Below are positions 1-9,868 of a DNA stretch of 64,000 nucleotides, in pieces. The notes beneath the pieces were generated by a model. That model was not told the origin of the DNA. It saw only the letters and a list, made by a program, of their open reading frames with translations, and ran no database searches. The position numbers and the translations under genes were made by a program. Origin of the DNA: Anaerolineaceae bacterium (GTDB taxonomy: Bacteria > Chloroflexota > Anaerolineae > Anaerolineales > Anaerolineaceae); NCBI GenBank assembly GCA_002702705.1, contig PABH01000073.1, positions 62,001 to 126,000 on the forward strand. Reading direction: 5' to 3'. Each line of letters opens with the position of its first letter. Within the stretch, counting starts at the first letter, position 1.

Positions 1-711
1 GTAACCCCCTTGGTCGGATGGTCGTACACCCGTGACTTCCGTTTCAGGGAAAATAACAGCCCCTAGTTTTTCTGCAAAATAAAGATAATTCAAATCAAGT
101 GTGTTTTTTGCCCCAATCGGACAGCCAATCATACATGCGCCACATTTTATACATCCGGTTCGATCGGGTCCTTCTCCGTTAAAGTATGGATCGGGAACCG
201 TTTTTTCAGGCTCACCAAAAAATACACCCACTGGGTTAACGTGAAAAGTATCTTCACCACGTAATTCAATACCGACTTCCCGCAAGATACGATCCGCATT
301 GCCCACATCCGGGCTTTTTACCGCACCAAGCATCCTTTTGGCTTCTGCGAAAAATGGTTTTAATATTTCTTTCCAATTACCTGTACCCCATTCCATTTTA
401 TCAAAAATCGAATCATCGGGGACGATTAACTGGTTGGCATACACCAGGCTGCCACCGCCAACACCCACCCCGTGTAACACCAAAACATGGCGCAGTAAGG
501 TCATTGCCTGAATACCCAACAGTCCAAACTGCGGCATCCAAACTGATTTTCGTAAATGCCAATTGGTCTTTGGAAAGTCTTTTGATTGGTAACGAAGCCC
601 TTTTTCTAAAACAGCTACCCGGTATCCTTTTTGTGCTAGACGATAAGCTGAAACGGAACCACCAAATCCGGAGCCAATAATAATAAAATCAAAATCTTTT
701 TCTTTATTCAT
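1..711 (-). CDS. GMC-family FAD oxidoreductase, N-terminal part (runs off the window)
   Basis: The frame is open from the window edge to an ATG at 711, giving the first 237 residues; the C-terminus lies outside. Residues 9-17 hold a dinucleotide-binding GSGFGGS motif for FAD, and the HGVGVGGGSLVYAN segment near residue 100 is the second GMC signature. Around residues 190-203 four cysteines are arranged C-x2-C-x2-C-x3-C (GCIKCGACMIGC), a small iron-sulfur-like cluster motif seen in the cholesterol oxidase-like branch of GMC enzymes. It probably oxidises an alcohol or sterol-like substrate in the cytoplasm; the substrate cannot be told. It is divergent from the OsmC gene. Confidence 0.85.
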   Translation of the reverse strand, partial: MNKEKDFDFIIIGSGFGGSVSAYRLAQKGYRVAVLEKGLRYQSKDFPKTNWHLRKSVWMPQFGLLGIQAMTLLRHVLVLHGVGVGGGSLVYANQLIVPDDSIFDKMEWGTGNWKEILKPFFAEAKRMLGAVKSPDVGNADRILREVGIELRGEDTFHVNPVGVFFGEPEKTVPDPYFNGEGPDRTGCIKCGACMIGCPIGAKNTLDLNYLYFAEKLGAVIFPETEVTGVRPSDQGGY

Positions 712-802
712 ATTATCCCTTTAGCTGAAATAAAGCCGCTGTGTAAATATGTTTGAATCAACACAAGACAATTGTACTGGTTACGGGGAGTTATAACAAA
801 AA

Positions 803-831
803 TTGACTCGTCCTATTTGGAATGCTACACT
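803..831 (+). promoter_or_regulatory. Sigma-70-type promoter for the OsmC gene
   Basis: TTGACT at 803-808, a 17-bp spacer and TACACT at 826-831. This lies 40 bases ahead of the OsmC start, which has a strong AAAGGAGG ribosome site. Confidence 0.7.
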
Positions 832-870
832 GGATTCATTGACAATATTTATATTTAAAGGAGGAAATCA

Positions 871-1287
871 ATGGCAATTCGAGAATCTAGTGCTGTTTGG
901 AAAGGCAGTTTGGTCGAAGGTAAAGGAACGATGCGAGTTGGTTCTGGTGTTTTTGAAGGAGAATACACCCGCGCATCCCGCTTTGAAGAAGGTCCAGGTA
1001 CAAATCCGGAGGAATTGATCGGTGCAGCCCATGCTGGTTGTTTTTCGATGTTTCTTTCAGCACTTTTATCCAAGGAGGGGCATGTCCCCACACGTATCGA
1101 AACTTTCGCCAAAGTCCATCTTGGCGATGGACCTAAAATCACATTAATTGAACTTACTACCAAGGGGGAAGTATCAGGTATTGATGAAAAAACCTTTGTT
1201 GAATTTGCAGAAAAAGCAAAAACAGGTTGCCCGGTCTCACAAGCCTTATCTGCGGTGGAAATGAAATTAAATGCTAGCTTAGTTTAA
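871..1287 (+). CDS. OsmC/Ohr family peroxiredoxin
   Basis: A 138-residue protein of the usual OsmC length. The two reactive cysteines are present in their family contexts: AAHAGCFSM (about residue 54) and KTGCPVSQAL (about residue 118). OsmC enzymes reduce organic hydroperoxides in the cytoplasm with a Cys-Cys cycle. The sequence resembles the OsmC rather than the Ohr branch, since it begins with the MAIRESSAVWKGSL type strand. The gene stands alone with its own promoter and terminator. The start is fixed by AAAGGAGG eight bases upstream. Confidence 0.93.
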   Translation: MAIRESSAVWKGSLVEGKGTMRVGSGVFEGEYTRASRFEEGPGTNPEELIGAAHAGCFSMFLSALLSKEGHVPTRIETFAKVHLGDGPKITLIELTTKGEVSGIDEKTFVEFAEKAKTGCPVSQALSAVEMKLNASLV

Positions 1288-1312
1288 TTAATTTTTAATC
1301 ATAGTAAAAAAC

Positions 1313-1349
1313 AACAAAAGGTTTTCATTTGTGCTGAAAACCTTTTGTT
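1313..1349. terminator. Bidirectional terminator between OsmC and the hydrolase
   Basis: Perfect 15-bp stem (1313-1327 with 1335-1349) and a 7-base loop. A- and T-rich flanks on both sides serve the two convergent genes. Confidence 0.85.
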
Positions 1350-1375
1350 AATTTAACGACATATTAATATCAGAA

Positions 1376-2701
1376 TTAATGTTGATAAGTTTCCGGTAGA
1401 ATGGTATTGATCATCAAGTCATGGAATAAATCTGCTTCTTCCCAGATCATACCGTGCCCGGACTCTTCAAAGAAATACAACTGCTTCTGGGGTGCATCAA
1501 TCATCTCAAAGTATTCCTCAGGAATTTGATAAGGGTTATTCATATCGTTTCTCCCAAGCATCATATAAACTGGCACTTCAAAATTTATCCCATCCATGCG
1601 AAAATCCCTCGCTTGCAGTTGAGGATACACAATATTAAATGTATTCATCAGTCCCAACAAATAATAAACGCGATCCAACCATCCATACTCAGGCTGTTTG
1701 AGCATCAGCAGCAAAATATCGCCATCTTTTCGGTAGGCTTCATTTTTTATGTTTGGATATTCAAAGACACTATATTCGCGGCCAAAAAGGGTGGAATAGG
1801 GTTTGATGGGGCTTTTTCCAAAATAAGGCGGCTCACCCATTCTTTCAAGTGTTCGAACAAATTGGGTATCGCCTGTCTGGCGGGCATGTTCCATTACCAA
1901 GTCGTAAATTTTCTGGTCAGTTTCCTGTACATCCACCATCTGCGCGGTACCAATATAAGCGTGGAATAAATCAGGGCGCTGTTGAACGGTGTTTACACCA
2001 ATAATCGAACCCCAGGAATGCCCTAACACGTAAATCTTTTCTTCATCAAACCGTTCGAGCATTAAATTTGTCAGTTCAAGAAGGTCGGAAGTGTACTGAT
2101 CGACAGTCATTGCAGATTTTGGATTGATGGAGGGATAAGATTTTCCACAACCGCGCTGTTCCCAAATGACAACTACAAAATGTTTTTCAAGCGCCGCATT
2201 AAACCGAATAAATCGAGCAGCTTCGCTGCCGCCAGGTCCACCTGAGAGTAAAATCAGCACGGGTTTATTCACATCGTGTGCACGAATTATGACCCATTGA
2301 TCAACCCCACCGAGGCGTACTTTTTCCATTGTCGCAATGCTGCCTGGTTTGGGTTGTCCATCATCACCCAAAATTTTGGGAGTATGTGCAGTCAACTGTG
2401 AACCAAACACAAAACTGGCCAGTAAAACAATAATAATCAATACAAAAACCATTTGATTTCCTAATTTTTTCTTTTTTGATTTCCGGTCTTTATTAATTAC
2501 CAGGCCAATCAACGTAATCAAAACAACAATTATTGTTCCGATACCGATGAGTAATAATGCACCTAAAAAAAACATTTCAATCCGAGAGCCAACCTCTACG
2601 CCAATTGCTTTTCGCCTGAAAATAAAATAATCAACAATGATCGTTAATCCAACAATAAGAAATAGTAATTTTTTAAAATTTGTTTGTAAAAATTGCTTCA
2701 T
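1376..2701 (-). CDS. Membrane-anchored alpha/beta hydrolase, proline iminopeptidase-like
   Basis: 441 residues. Three hydrophobic segments at about 11-28, 44-70 and 84-100 precede a soluble domain. That domain shows the GGPGGS oxyanion motif of prolyl aminopeptidase relatives (154-159), the WEQRGCGKS segment, the nucleophile elbow GHSWG with Ser229, an Asp in GRNDMN (about 389) and the final His in SGHGM (about 416). The S33 family cleaves N-terminal proline or hydrolyses esters; the substrate here is unknown. The N-terminal membrane part is longer than usual and should place the catalytic domain at the membrane surface. Confidence 0.88.
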   Translation of the reverse strand: MKQFLQTNFKKLLFLIVGLTIIVDYFIFRRKAIGVEVGSRIEMFFLGALLLIGIGTIIVVLITLIGLVINKDRKSKKKKLGNQMVFVLIIIVLLASFVFGSQLTAHTPKILGDDGQPKPGSIATMEKVRLGGVDQWVIIRAHDVNKPVLILLSGGPGGSEAARFIRFNAALEKHFVVVIWEQRGCGKSYPSINPKSAMTVDQYTSDLLELTNLMLERFDEEKIYVLGHSWGSIIGVNTVQQRPDLFHAYIGTAQMVDVQETDQKIYDLVMEHARQTGDTQFVRTLERMGEPPYFGKSPIKPYSTLFGREYSVFEYPNIKNEAYRKDGDILLLMLKQPEYGWLDRVYYLLGLMNTFNIVYPQLQARDFRMDGINFEVPVYMMLGRNDMNNPYQIPEEYFEMIDAPQKQLYFFEESGHGMIWEEADLFHDLMINTILPETYQH

Positions 2702-2741
2702 ACTGTAACCTTTTTTATTTTATCTTTCTTAATCCGTTTTT

Positions 2742-4055
2742 TTAATTTTTTTGTGTGACCAAAACCGGTTCCATCACCGGATTTGTGGGTTCAACAAAAT
2801 GATGGTTTCCTTTTTCGATATTCATGACAGCTGGTATAAACAAACTGACAACTGCCGTCAGTACACATAAACTACCCCCTACAAAAAACCAGGTCTGAAT
2901 CCCAAATTTATCTGCAATTGGGCCAGCAATCATTAAACCAATCGGGGCGATGCCAGCACCAATACTGAATAACAAGGAAAAAATTCGTGCTTGCATATCC
3001 GGCTGCACATGAGATTGAATGATGGCATAAAAAGGTCCCATGGTGAAAGGATTCATCATACCAAAAAACAACGCGCCAACAATTGCCAGAAAGATAACCG
3101 AATCCGGTGTAAGAGCCAAAATCAGGGTACCCACACCCATCCCCATTAATCCAAACATAGAGGTCAAAATTTTCCGTTTGAATCCGCCCCATGCACCTAA
3201 CAATGCACCTCCCAGGACAATACCGATGCCCATAGCAGATTCGATCCACCCCAACATGATAGCATCTCCGCCAAAAAAGTCCTTCACCATAAGTGGAAGT
3301 AAAGAAAAAGCGGGAATAATGGTGAAATTAATAACCACAGTTAACAAACTGATCATTAATAAACCCGGCCAACCCAAGAGGTATTGAAGACCCGCTTTAA
3401 AATCCTGCCAAATGGATGTACTTTTTGCCAATTGTGTTTTGTTTTCATCCTTCTGTCGGGGTTGAGGAATACGAATAAAACACAATGGCAGAACTGCCAT
3501 TAACGCTGTAATAATATCAATAGCCAGCACACCTTCCATCGGAAGAATACTCAAAAGAAGGGCACCTAAAGGAGCGGAAACAACATTCAGCCCCCCGTTC
3601 AACATCTGGTTAATGCCCTGAATCCGAGTCAATTTTTCCACTGGAACCATTAACGATGTGGAAGCATTCATGGCATTTCCATGGAAGCCGCCAGCCAGGG
3701 ATCGAATGAACATAACGATATAAATGTGCCAAAACACAACCACATCTAACAAAAACAATACCGCTAAAATAACACTGGCAAGTGCAACAACACTATCCGC
3801 GATCACCATGATCCAACGTCGATTCCATCGATCCACCAAGGTACCCACAAATGGACCCAGGATTACACCTGGGAGCATTGAAACCAGGGATGCTGTCGCC
3901 AATACAGTAGCCGATCCTGTTTGAACCGTAAGGAACCAGATCAACGCGAATTGAACCAACTGGCTCCCTAAAATCGAAAATGCCTGCCCACCCCAAATTG
4001 TAAAAAATGTGGGTTTCCAGGACCTTCCATCTTTTTCTGAAAATTGTACTGCCAT
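2742..4055 (-). CDS. MFS efflux transporter, MefA/EntS-like
   Basis: 437 residues with about 12 hydrophobic helices. The N-terminal segment (FTIWGGQAFSILGSQLVQFAL) and the loop GTLVDRWNRRW, the MFS motif A position, match the macrolide-efflux/enterobactin-exporter type of major facilitator. Such proteins export drugs or siderophores in exchange for protons. The gene lies 40 bases downstream of nothing obvious on its strand and is followed by the hydrolase gene, perhaps co-transcribed with a 40-base gap. The substrate cannot be inferred. Confidence 0.88.
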   Translation of the reverse strand: MAVQFSEKDGRSWKPTFFTIWGGQAFSILGSQLVQFALIWFLTVQTGSATVLATASLVSMLPGVILGPFVGTLVDRWNRRWIMVIADSVVALASVILAVLFLLDVVVFWHIYIVMFIRSLAGGFHGNAMNASTSLMVPVEKLTRIQGINQMLNGGLNVVSAPLGALLLSILPMEGVLAIDIITALMAVLPLCFIRIPQPRQKDENKTQLAKSTSIWQDFKAGLQYLLGWPGLLMISLLTVVINFTIIPAFSLLPLMVKDFFGGDAIMLGWIESAMGIGIVLGGALLGAWGGFKRKILTSMFGLMGMGVGTLILALTPDSVIFLAIVGALFFGMMNPFTMGPFYAIIQSHVQPDMQARIFSLLFSIGAGIAPIGLMIAGPIADKFGIQTWFFVGGSLCVLTAVVSLFIPAVMNIEKGNHHFVEPTNPVMEPVLVTQKN

Positions 4056-4127
4056 ACCTTAACCTCTTAAACTTTTACTCTCTCTAAACGTATAGGTCGA
4101 GTATATCTTTCTCCCCCTGCTTTGTAC

Positions 4128-4155
4128 CCTATCCGAAGGTAGGTTCTCGGATAGG
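4128..4155. promoter_or_regulatory. Inverted repeat upstream of the MFS gene
   Basis: Perfect 9-bp arms CCTATCCGA (4128-4136) and TCGGATAGG (4147-4155), about 75-100 bases upstream of the MFS start at 4055. It could be an operator or a hairpin in the leader. No poly-U tract follows it. Apart from this the 281-base gap 4056-4336 holds nothing I recognise. Confidence 0.4.
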
Positions 4156-4336
4156 TCTAACAGATAGTTAATACAAAAAAATCAGCAGATCTACCGAACT
4201 TCAATTCTTTACGGATCAAAGAATTATTTAATTCAGGTTGAAAAATTAAGCTCAGATGGATAGATTTCAGGCCAATCTTATTTATGATGCTCAGTAACCG
4301 TTAGGTTATCTAAAAAATATATTCTTGAGTTGTTTT

Positions 4337-5431
4337 TTATGTGGGGGTTACCAGGAAAAACGCAATCGCCATTAACAAGTAAACACCCAATAAGAGTGCA
4401 CCTTCAAACCAGGTCACATCCCCATCTTTAGAAATCGCGTTGATAATAAAAGCCACACTTGCAATCGCAATCAGTTCAATTGGATTATTAAATACTAAAT
4501 CCATGGGTTTACCAATTAAATAGGAAATTAATACCAGTAAGGGAGCAACAAATAAAGCGACCTGTACGGTTGAACCCACAGTAATGGTCATTACCAAGTC
4601 CATATCCCCTTTTTTTGCAAAGTAGACCGCCGAAACATATTCTGCTGCATTACCAATTACAGCGAGAACAATCACCCCCAGAAAAAAAGTAGAGACACCA
4701 ATCATACCAGCCGTTTCTTCTAATGCGCCGGATACAAATTCTGCCTCTAATGCGGTTACAGCTGTCGCACTGATCAAAATTAATATCGATTTCCACAAGG
4801 GCCAGGGTTTATTTTGATCTGTAATTTCTAATTTTACCTTCTCACCCTTTTTATCATTGGCGGAAAATATATCATCATGGGTGACTAATGTGTAAATGAG
4901 ATTACCAACATATAATAAAATCAGCACAACAGAAACAGCCAAACTTAATGTTTCATCTAAAACCAAAGCATTTGGGGCGTTGGCAATATCCCTTTCAGTA
5001 AAATCAAAGATCGCTGGTAACAAAAGCCCTACCAGTACCAACATTAACAGCGTGGAAAGTAATCCTGCTTGATCACGATTAAACTTGAGATTTTGTTTAC
5101 CCCATGTGCCAACAACAACCGCCAGGCCCAACCCTAAAAGACTATTCCCAATAATTGAACCCGTGATTTGTCCTTTTACCACAATTGTATTTCCCGCTAA
5201 TAAAACAAACAAAGCCAACACCAGTTCAGCAGCATTTCCAAAAGATATATTAAGTAAACCACCAATGGACGGGCTCGTGCGGTGGGCAAGTTGTTCTGTT
5301 GCACGACGAATCCAAACCGCCAATGGAACAATTGCTAATACCGATGAGAAGAACACCCACACTGGTGATGCATCCACCAAATAAGACAAAATTAATGAGA
5401 CTGGCACCAAAATTAATAAATAGGAAAACAA
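4337..5431 (-). CDS. cax: Calcium/proton antiporter (CaCA superfamily, CAX family)
   Basis: 364 residues with about 11 transmembrane helices. The two alpha-repeat signatures are clear: GNAAELVLALFVL in the first half (about 68) and GNAAEYVSAVYF in the second (about 252), each with the acidic residue needed for cation transport. An acidic loop sits between the halves. CAX proteins export Ca2+ from the cytoplasm using the proton gradient. The gene is followed at a distance of about 280 bases by the MFS gene. Confidence 0.95.
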   Translation of the reverse strand: MFSYLLILVPVSLILSYLVDASPVWVFFSSVLAIVPLAVWIRRATEQLAHRTSPSIGGLLNISFGNAAELVLALFVLLAGNTIVVKGQITGSIIGNSLLGLGLAVVVGTWGKQNLKFNRDQAGLLSTLLMLVLVGLLLPAIFDFTERDIANAPNALVLDETLSLAVSVVLILLYVGNLIYTLVTHDDIFSANDKKGEKVKLEITDQNKPWPLWKSILILISATAVTALEAEFVSGALEETAGMIGVSTFFLGVIVLAVIGNAAEYVSAVYFAKKGDMDLVMTITVGSTVQVALFVAPLLVLISYLIGKPMDLVFNNPIELIAIASVAFIINAISKDGDVTWFEGALLLGVYLLMAIAFFLVTPT

Positions 5432-5515
5432 TTCAACCTCCCCATTCCTATGATATGTTAAATCTATGCTCTTTTTTCACATGTTTTCAAGTTGATTATA
5501 AAGATTTGATCTGAT

Positions 5516-6682
5516 TTATTCAATTGTATGAATGGGCTTTGAATTAAAAAACTGAATAATAACATACAGGACTGCTGCAAAACCAGCCATTACTGCCCCC
5601 GAAAGAAAATCAAATCTTACTCCGGGGACTGAAAAAACCCGACCTAAAAAGGCAAAAATAACCGGTGAAAAAAACTGACCTAAATATAAACCGCCATTGA
5701 TAAATGAAAGGGCTGGTGCGTTTAATTCATTTGGCACCAAATTCGCGGTTGTTAAAAAGATCGTTGGCATCAATGTACCAATGCCCAAACCAGCAATGAA
5801 CATCGCGGTCAAAACAATCACAAGATTTTCTGAAAAATACAAGATGAATAAACCGGAAGCTAGCGCCAGCAGACCAAACAATGATAAATAACGACCAAAT
5901 ACTTTTCTCAACCGACTAAATTGTAAACCGACCAAAAAGGCCGCCACATTTAATAATGCGATTACCAAACCAACCTGCCCTGCATTTCCAATTTTATTTT
6001 CTTGCATAAACAATGCAGCTTTGGTTGGAATAAGATAAAAAACGATCATCAACATAAAAGTTAAAAACACCAGACCATACACCCCAATAGGCAATTTTCC
6101 AACTTTTTTACCCGTTTTTTCAGCCTTTGGTGGTTCCGGTAAAAGCCGCCATACCATCAAAAACACAAAAATGCTGATTAAATAGGCTCCAAAAGCAAAC
6201 CGCCAGTTATACACAGCCAGCCAACCTGATAACAACGGCATCACTGCTCCACCCAATGTGGCAACTGCCGACGATTTTCCCATCATATCGGCCCGCTCAT
6301 CACCGCTAAAAAAATCAGCAATTAAGGACTGGGAAAGCGGAGCAATTAACCCGGTTCCAATCCCAAGCAAAGCCCGGGTTACCAAAAGGAGAGGAATGGA
6401 ATTAACCAAGCCACCACCTGCCCCCGCTAAAAGGTATATTGCCAAACCTGTAAATAACAAAGAACGTTTTCTAAATCTTAATGCTAACCAACCAGAGAAC
6501 AAACTAAATGGAATAATCAATAAGGGCGGCAGGGTTAAAATCATTTGAATTGCCAAATCATTTGTTTCTGGAAATGCGTTTTTAATCTGTGCCAACGCCG
6601 GGGAAACCGCCGCCCCAGCCAAAACACTTAACAGTGAGATGGACAGTACAGTTGGTTTTAAGATGTGAGGTTTTTTATTCAT
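5516..6682 (-). CDS. MFS transporter, DHA1 drug-efflux type
   Basis: 388 residues, 12 predicted helices. SGWLALRFRKRSLL matches MFS motif A, and the run GIGTGLIAPLSQSLIADFF with SGWLAVYNWRFAF resembles motif C and the following region of proton-coupled drug exporters. The proline-rich linker LPEPPKAEKTGKK near residue 185 is the central cytoplasmic loop. The substrate is unknown. It sits about 85 bases upstream of the calcium antiporter gene on the same strand. Confidence 0.87.
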   Translation of the reverse strand: MNKKPHILKPTVLSISLLSVLAGAAVSPALAQIKNAFPETNDLAIQMILTLPPLLIIPFSLFSGWLALRFRKRSLLFTGLAIYLLAGAGGGLVNSIPLLLVTRALLGIGTGLIAPLSQSLIADFFSGDERADMMGKSSAVATLGGAVMPLLSGWLAVYNWRFAFGAYLISIFVFLMVWRLLPEPPKAEKTGKKVGKLPIGVYGLVFLTFMLMIVFYLIPTKAALFMQENKIGNAGQVGLVIALLNVAAFLVGLQFSRLRKVFGRYLSLFGLLALASGLFILYFSENLVIVLTAMFIAGLGIGTLMPTIFLTTANLVPNELNAPALSFINGGLYLGQFFSPVIFAFLGRVFSVPGVRFDFLSGAVMAGFAAVLYVIIQFFNSKPIHTIE

Positions 6683-6747
6683 GACCGCTCTATGTTGGTT
6701 AATAATTTTTGATTCTTATAAGCATTCTGCTTAATAATAAAACTCCT

Positions 6748-7488
6748 TTATTGTTTTATCTGAGTTAATAAGTTCAAACTGGCTTCTAAAATTTGCTCTT
6801 GCTGTGCTTCGCGGGAGATCTCTGCCACGTTATCCCCTTTTTGGGGGCCATAATATCCAAACTGAGCATGATTACCGCCATTAATAACCACAAATTGTGT
6901 GTCTGCTGGTAAAAACCATACGGAGTTATTGATATCATCCACAGTCGCTAAACCATCCAAAGAACCAGAAATTGAAGTAACTTTAATATCAGCTCCCATT
7001 AACGAATTGCTCTCTGTCGGATAAGAAGCCCATAACAAAAGTCCAGAGATTTGGTCCGGGTGTTGATATGCGAAATTGGCTGCCATAGCTCCACCCAAAG
7101 AATGTCCTCCAATAACCCACTCGCTATCCTGAGAAGCCTGGGAAATGATGTTTTCAGCACGATTAGGGGCAAACACAGCCAGGCTGAGCGGCATCCGCAC
7201 CAAATACACCGGATAACCTTGGGCTGCTATTTTATGCATCGTAGGTGCATAAGCCTGGTAATCTACTCTTCCGCCAGGATAAAAGATGAGATTGGTTTGT
7301 TTCTGATCTTCCAGCGGCGTAAATAATATACCTTGATCATAATAACTAACTTGTACTTGCGAATCCGATTCCAGAGCCGCCAATGCCGCAGCTTCCGGAC
7401 TGGCAGGGTTCGCGGCCCACACCAAAAAACCAGCTACCGCCACCATTAATACCAAAAGCACTATCCAATACCAACGTATCCGTTTCAT
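6748..7488 (-). CDS. Membrane-anchored or secreted alpha/beta hydrolase
   Basis: 246 residues with an N-terminal hydrophobic segment (about 5-25) that acts as an anchor or signal. The catalytic triad is visible: GGHSLGG with Ser130, Asp178 in SGSLDGLA and His207 in NGGNHAQFG. The fold matches the short alpha/beta hydrolases annotated as Abhydrolase_5, extracellular hydrolases of unknown substrate. It lies 23 bases downstream of the TPR gene and 65 bases upstream of the MFS gene on the same strand, so the three may be co-transcribed. Confidence 0.88.
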   Translation of the reverse strand: MKRIRWYWIVLLVLMVAVAGFLVWAANPASPEAAALAALESDSQVQVSYYDQGILFTPLEDQKQTNLIFYPGGRVDYQAYAPTMHKIAAQGYPVYLVRMPLSLAVFAPNRAENIISQASQDSEWVIGGHSLGGAMAANFAYQHPDQISGLLLWASYPTESNSLMGADIKVTSISGSLDGLATVDDINNSVWFLPADTQFVVINGGNHAQFGYYGPQKGDNVAEISREAQQEQILEASLNLLTQIKQ

Positions 7489-7511
7489 AATTTATCACAC
7501 CTTCGTTATTT

Positions 7512-9668
7512 TCATGGTTGGAATGACACGTCCAAATAATCCCTAAACCAGTCCAAAGCAGATTTTATTCTTTTATTGTGCGGAAAGATTTTTAAGGACG
7601 GCAAAAGTTCATCTTCCATTAATTCAATAATGCGATATTTGGGTGGATTTTCTTTTAAGATCGCGGTAAATATCTCACCGATTGTTAAATCTTCATCCAA
7701 AAGAAATCGATAATACTGAAGATATAAACGACCACGCCATTCCCAAGGGAATTGTACCAAACGGGTTTCCAAATTTTGTATGGCTTGTACCAAGTCAGCC
7801 TGGAAACTTTGATTGTTATTCCTTTTTTTATGAATTAATGAACGGATATAAAAATTAAAATCGTCCTCAGGAGAATATAAAATGGATTGAGATACGTAGG
7901 AAAATGCCAAATCGAATTCTTTTTGAAAAAAAGCCATAGCCGCACGAACACCCCAACCCCAGCCATATTCTTTATTAATCGATAAAGCATGAATGAAATC
8001 TTCTTCAGCTTTATTAAAATCAGCATTTAGATAATAGGTTAATCCTCGGGCGGCAATCACCCATTCCACCTCAGGCTGAAACTCCAGCGCTTGATTATAA
8101 TCCTCCAAAGCCTGGTGAAATTTCCGCAAATTTTTATACACCACGCCACGGATTGCATAAGCCCAGCCATATGTTGGGTTCAGTTGAAGGGCAGAGTTCA
8201 GATCTTCCAATGCTCCCTCAGGATTTTCTAATTGGTGTTTAAGCTGTCCTCGGCTGGCTAAGGTACGGTAGTCATCTGGTTTTTCCAATAGAAATAATTC
8301 GTAATAGGTCATTGCCTCTTGTAAATTTTTTGTTTTGTAGTGCATCAGGTAAGCTAGATTTTCAATAGCAACCAGGTTTTCTGAATCCAGTACGAGTGAT
8401 TTTTTATATGTTTCGATAGAGGCTTCAAATTGACCATTTTTTTCATACATCCAGGCTAGATGATCAATTGTCCACAGATCATCCGGCTCAATCAGCAATG
8501 CTTTTTCTAGATATTCAACCGCTTGAGGGACTTTTTCCAACATGATAAAAACATCCGCAATAGACTGAAAAGCCCAATGATAGTCTGGATTGAGTTCTAA
8601 AACCTTATAAAAATCATCCAATGCTAAATCATATTGCTCTTGATCTTTATAGGATTCACCACGCTGAAAATAAGCACCATAATACGAGGGGTTTTGTTCA
8701 ATCGCTTCTGAAAACAATTGAATTGCTTGGGATAGTTTTCCTAATCGCCTTGTAACAATCCCTTTTCGTAAATATGCCCAAGTATATTTTTTATCAATCT
8801 TTAATGCCTTATCGTAAAAAGTAATTGCTTCTTCTAATCGACCCAATTTTTCAAGGGACTCTCCATATACGGAGAAAATCCACGGGTCATCAGCCCAAAC
8901 AGTAAACAATTTTTCAAAATCAGTTAAAGATTTTTCATATTCACCGGTAGCCTGGTAAAGTTCTCCACGAGCACTAAAAGCCCAATAATAATCAGGCAGC
9001 AATTTTAAGGTCTGGTTGTAATCTGACAAAGCCAGGTCATACTTTTTTTCGCGCCGGTAAACCTCTCCTCGGCTAAAGTATGCCCAGGCGTAATCCTTAT
9101 CCATTTTAATGGCCTGGTTTAAGTCTTCTAGGGCAAGGTCGATCTCTTCCAATTCCAGGTATACCCGCCCACGATGAGCTATTGCCCAAATATAATCCGG
9201 GTTTATTTTTATCGCGGTGGAAAATTTTGATACCGATTCCTGGTAACGGTTTAACTCACGGTAAGCCTCACCCAACATGGCGAACAACCAGGCGTCTTCG
9301 GTTAATAATTTTTCCGCACGTTCAAAATCAGTGCTGGCATTATTAAAATCGTGAATTTGCATATAAGCCACACCCCTCTGTGCATAGGCCCAACCATAGT
9401 CAGGGTTCAGGGTTATCGCTTTAGCAAACGAATCAAATGCCAGATCAAAATTTCCCAGGGCGCGGGCAGATTCTCCTAAATGACCGTATATCCAAGCATT
9501 ATCTTTTTCTGTTTTTATTACTTCCTGGTAAGTTTCCAACGCTTTGTGGTAATGTTCATTTTTTTCAAACAAATATGCCTTGCCTAACATCATATCAACC
9601 GAATCAAAATCCTGTTTTGTCTTTTGGTTTTTTGATTGTTTTTTATATTGAGAAATTGTGGCAGGCAT
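7512..9668 (-). CDS. Large tetratricopeptide repeat (TPR) protein
   Basis: 718 residues made almost wholly of 34-residue TPR units, about 17 of them, with recurring pattern [YW]A-x2-xRG-x-[VA]Y...A-x2-DF-x-A-[IL]-x-[LI]-[ND]-P-x-Y-x-WA. There is no signal peptide or membrane helix, so it should be a cytoplasmic scaffold. The first 30 residues are Lys/Gln-rich and lack repeats, and the last 80 residues form a non-repeat cap. An AGGAGA site six bases before the ATG fixes the start. The partner is unknown. Confidence 0.88.
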   Translation of the reverse strand: MPATISQYKKQSKNQKTKQDFDSVDMMLGKAYLFEKNEHYHKALETYQEVIKTEKDNAWIYGHLGESARALGNFDLAFDSFAKAITLNPDYGWAYAQRGVAYMQIHDFNNASTDFERAEKLLTEDAWLFAMLGEAYRELNRYQESVSKFSTAIKINPDYIWAIAHRGRVYLELEEIDLALEDLNQAIKMDKDYAWAYFSRGEVYRREKKYDLALSDYNQTLKLLPDYYWAFSARGELYQATGEYEKSLTDFEKLFTVWADDPWIFSVYGESLEKLGRLEEAITFYDKALKIDKKYTWAYLRKGIVTRRLGKLSQAIQLFSEAIEQNPSYYGAYFQRGESYKDQEQYDLALDDFYKVLELNPDYHWAFQSIADVFIMLEKVPQAVEYLEKALLIEPDDLWTIDHLAWMYEKNGQFEASIETYKKSLVLDSENLVAIENLAYLMHYKTKNLQEAMTYYELFLLEKPDDYRTLASRGQLKHQLENPEGALEDLNSALQLNPTYGWAYAIRGVVYKNLRKFHQALEDYNQALEFQPEVEWVIAARGLTYYLNADFNKAEEDFIHALSINKEYGWGWGVRAAMAFFQKEFDLAFSYVSQSILYSPEDDFNFYIRSLIHKKRNNNQSFQADLVQAIQNLETRLVQFPWEWRGRLYLQYYRFLLDEDLTIGEIFTAILKENPPKYRIIELMEDELLPSLKIFPHNKRIKSALDWFRDYLDVSFQP

Positions 9669-9868
9669 GAGTTATCTCCTACGAAATTTATGTTTCTAAA
9701 ACCATCATGCGTTATTTTATTTTAGCGCAAAAAGATTTTGTAAAGTTTAAAACAGTAAATCATTTTGTTTGTTTCCAAACTTCGATAAATTTTTATTTAA
9801 TTTTTATGGTAATTAATCAAATTTTAAATGAAAATAAGAGGACTATATTTCTCCGAAAAGGAATTTTC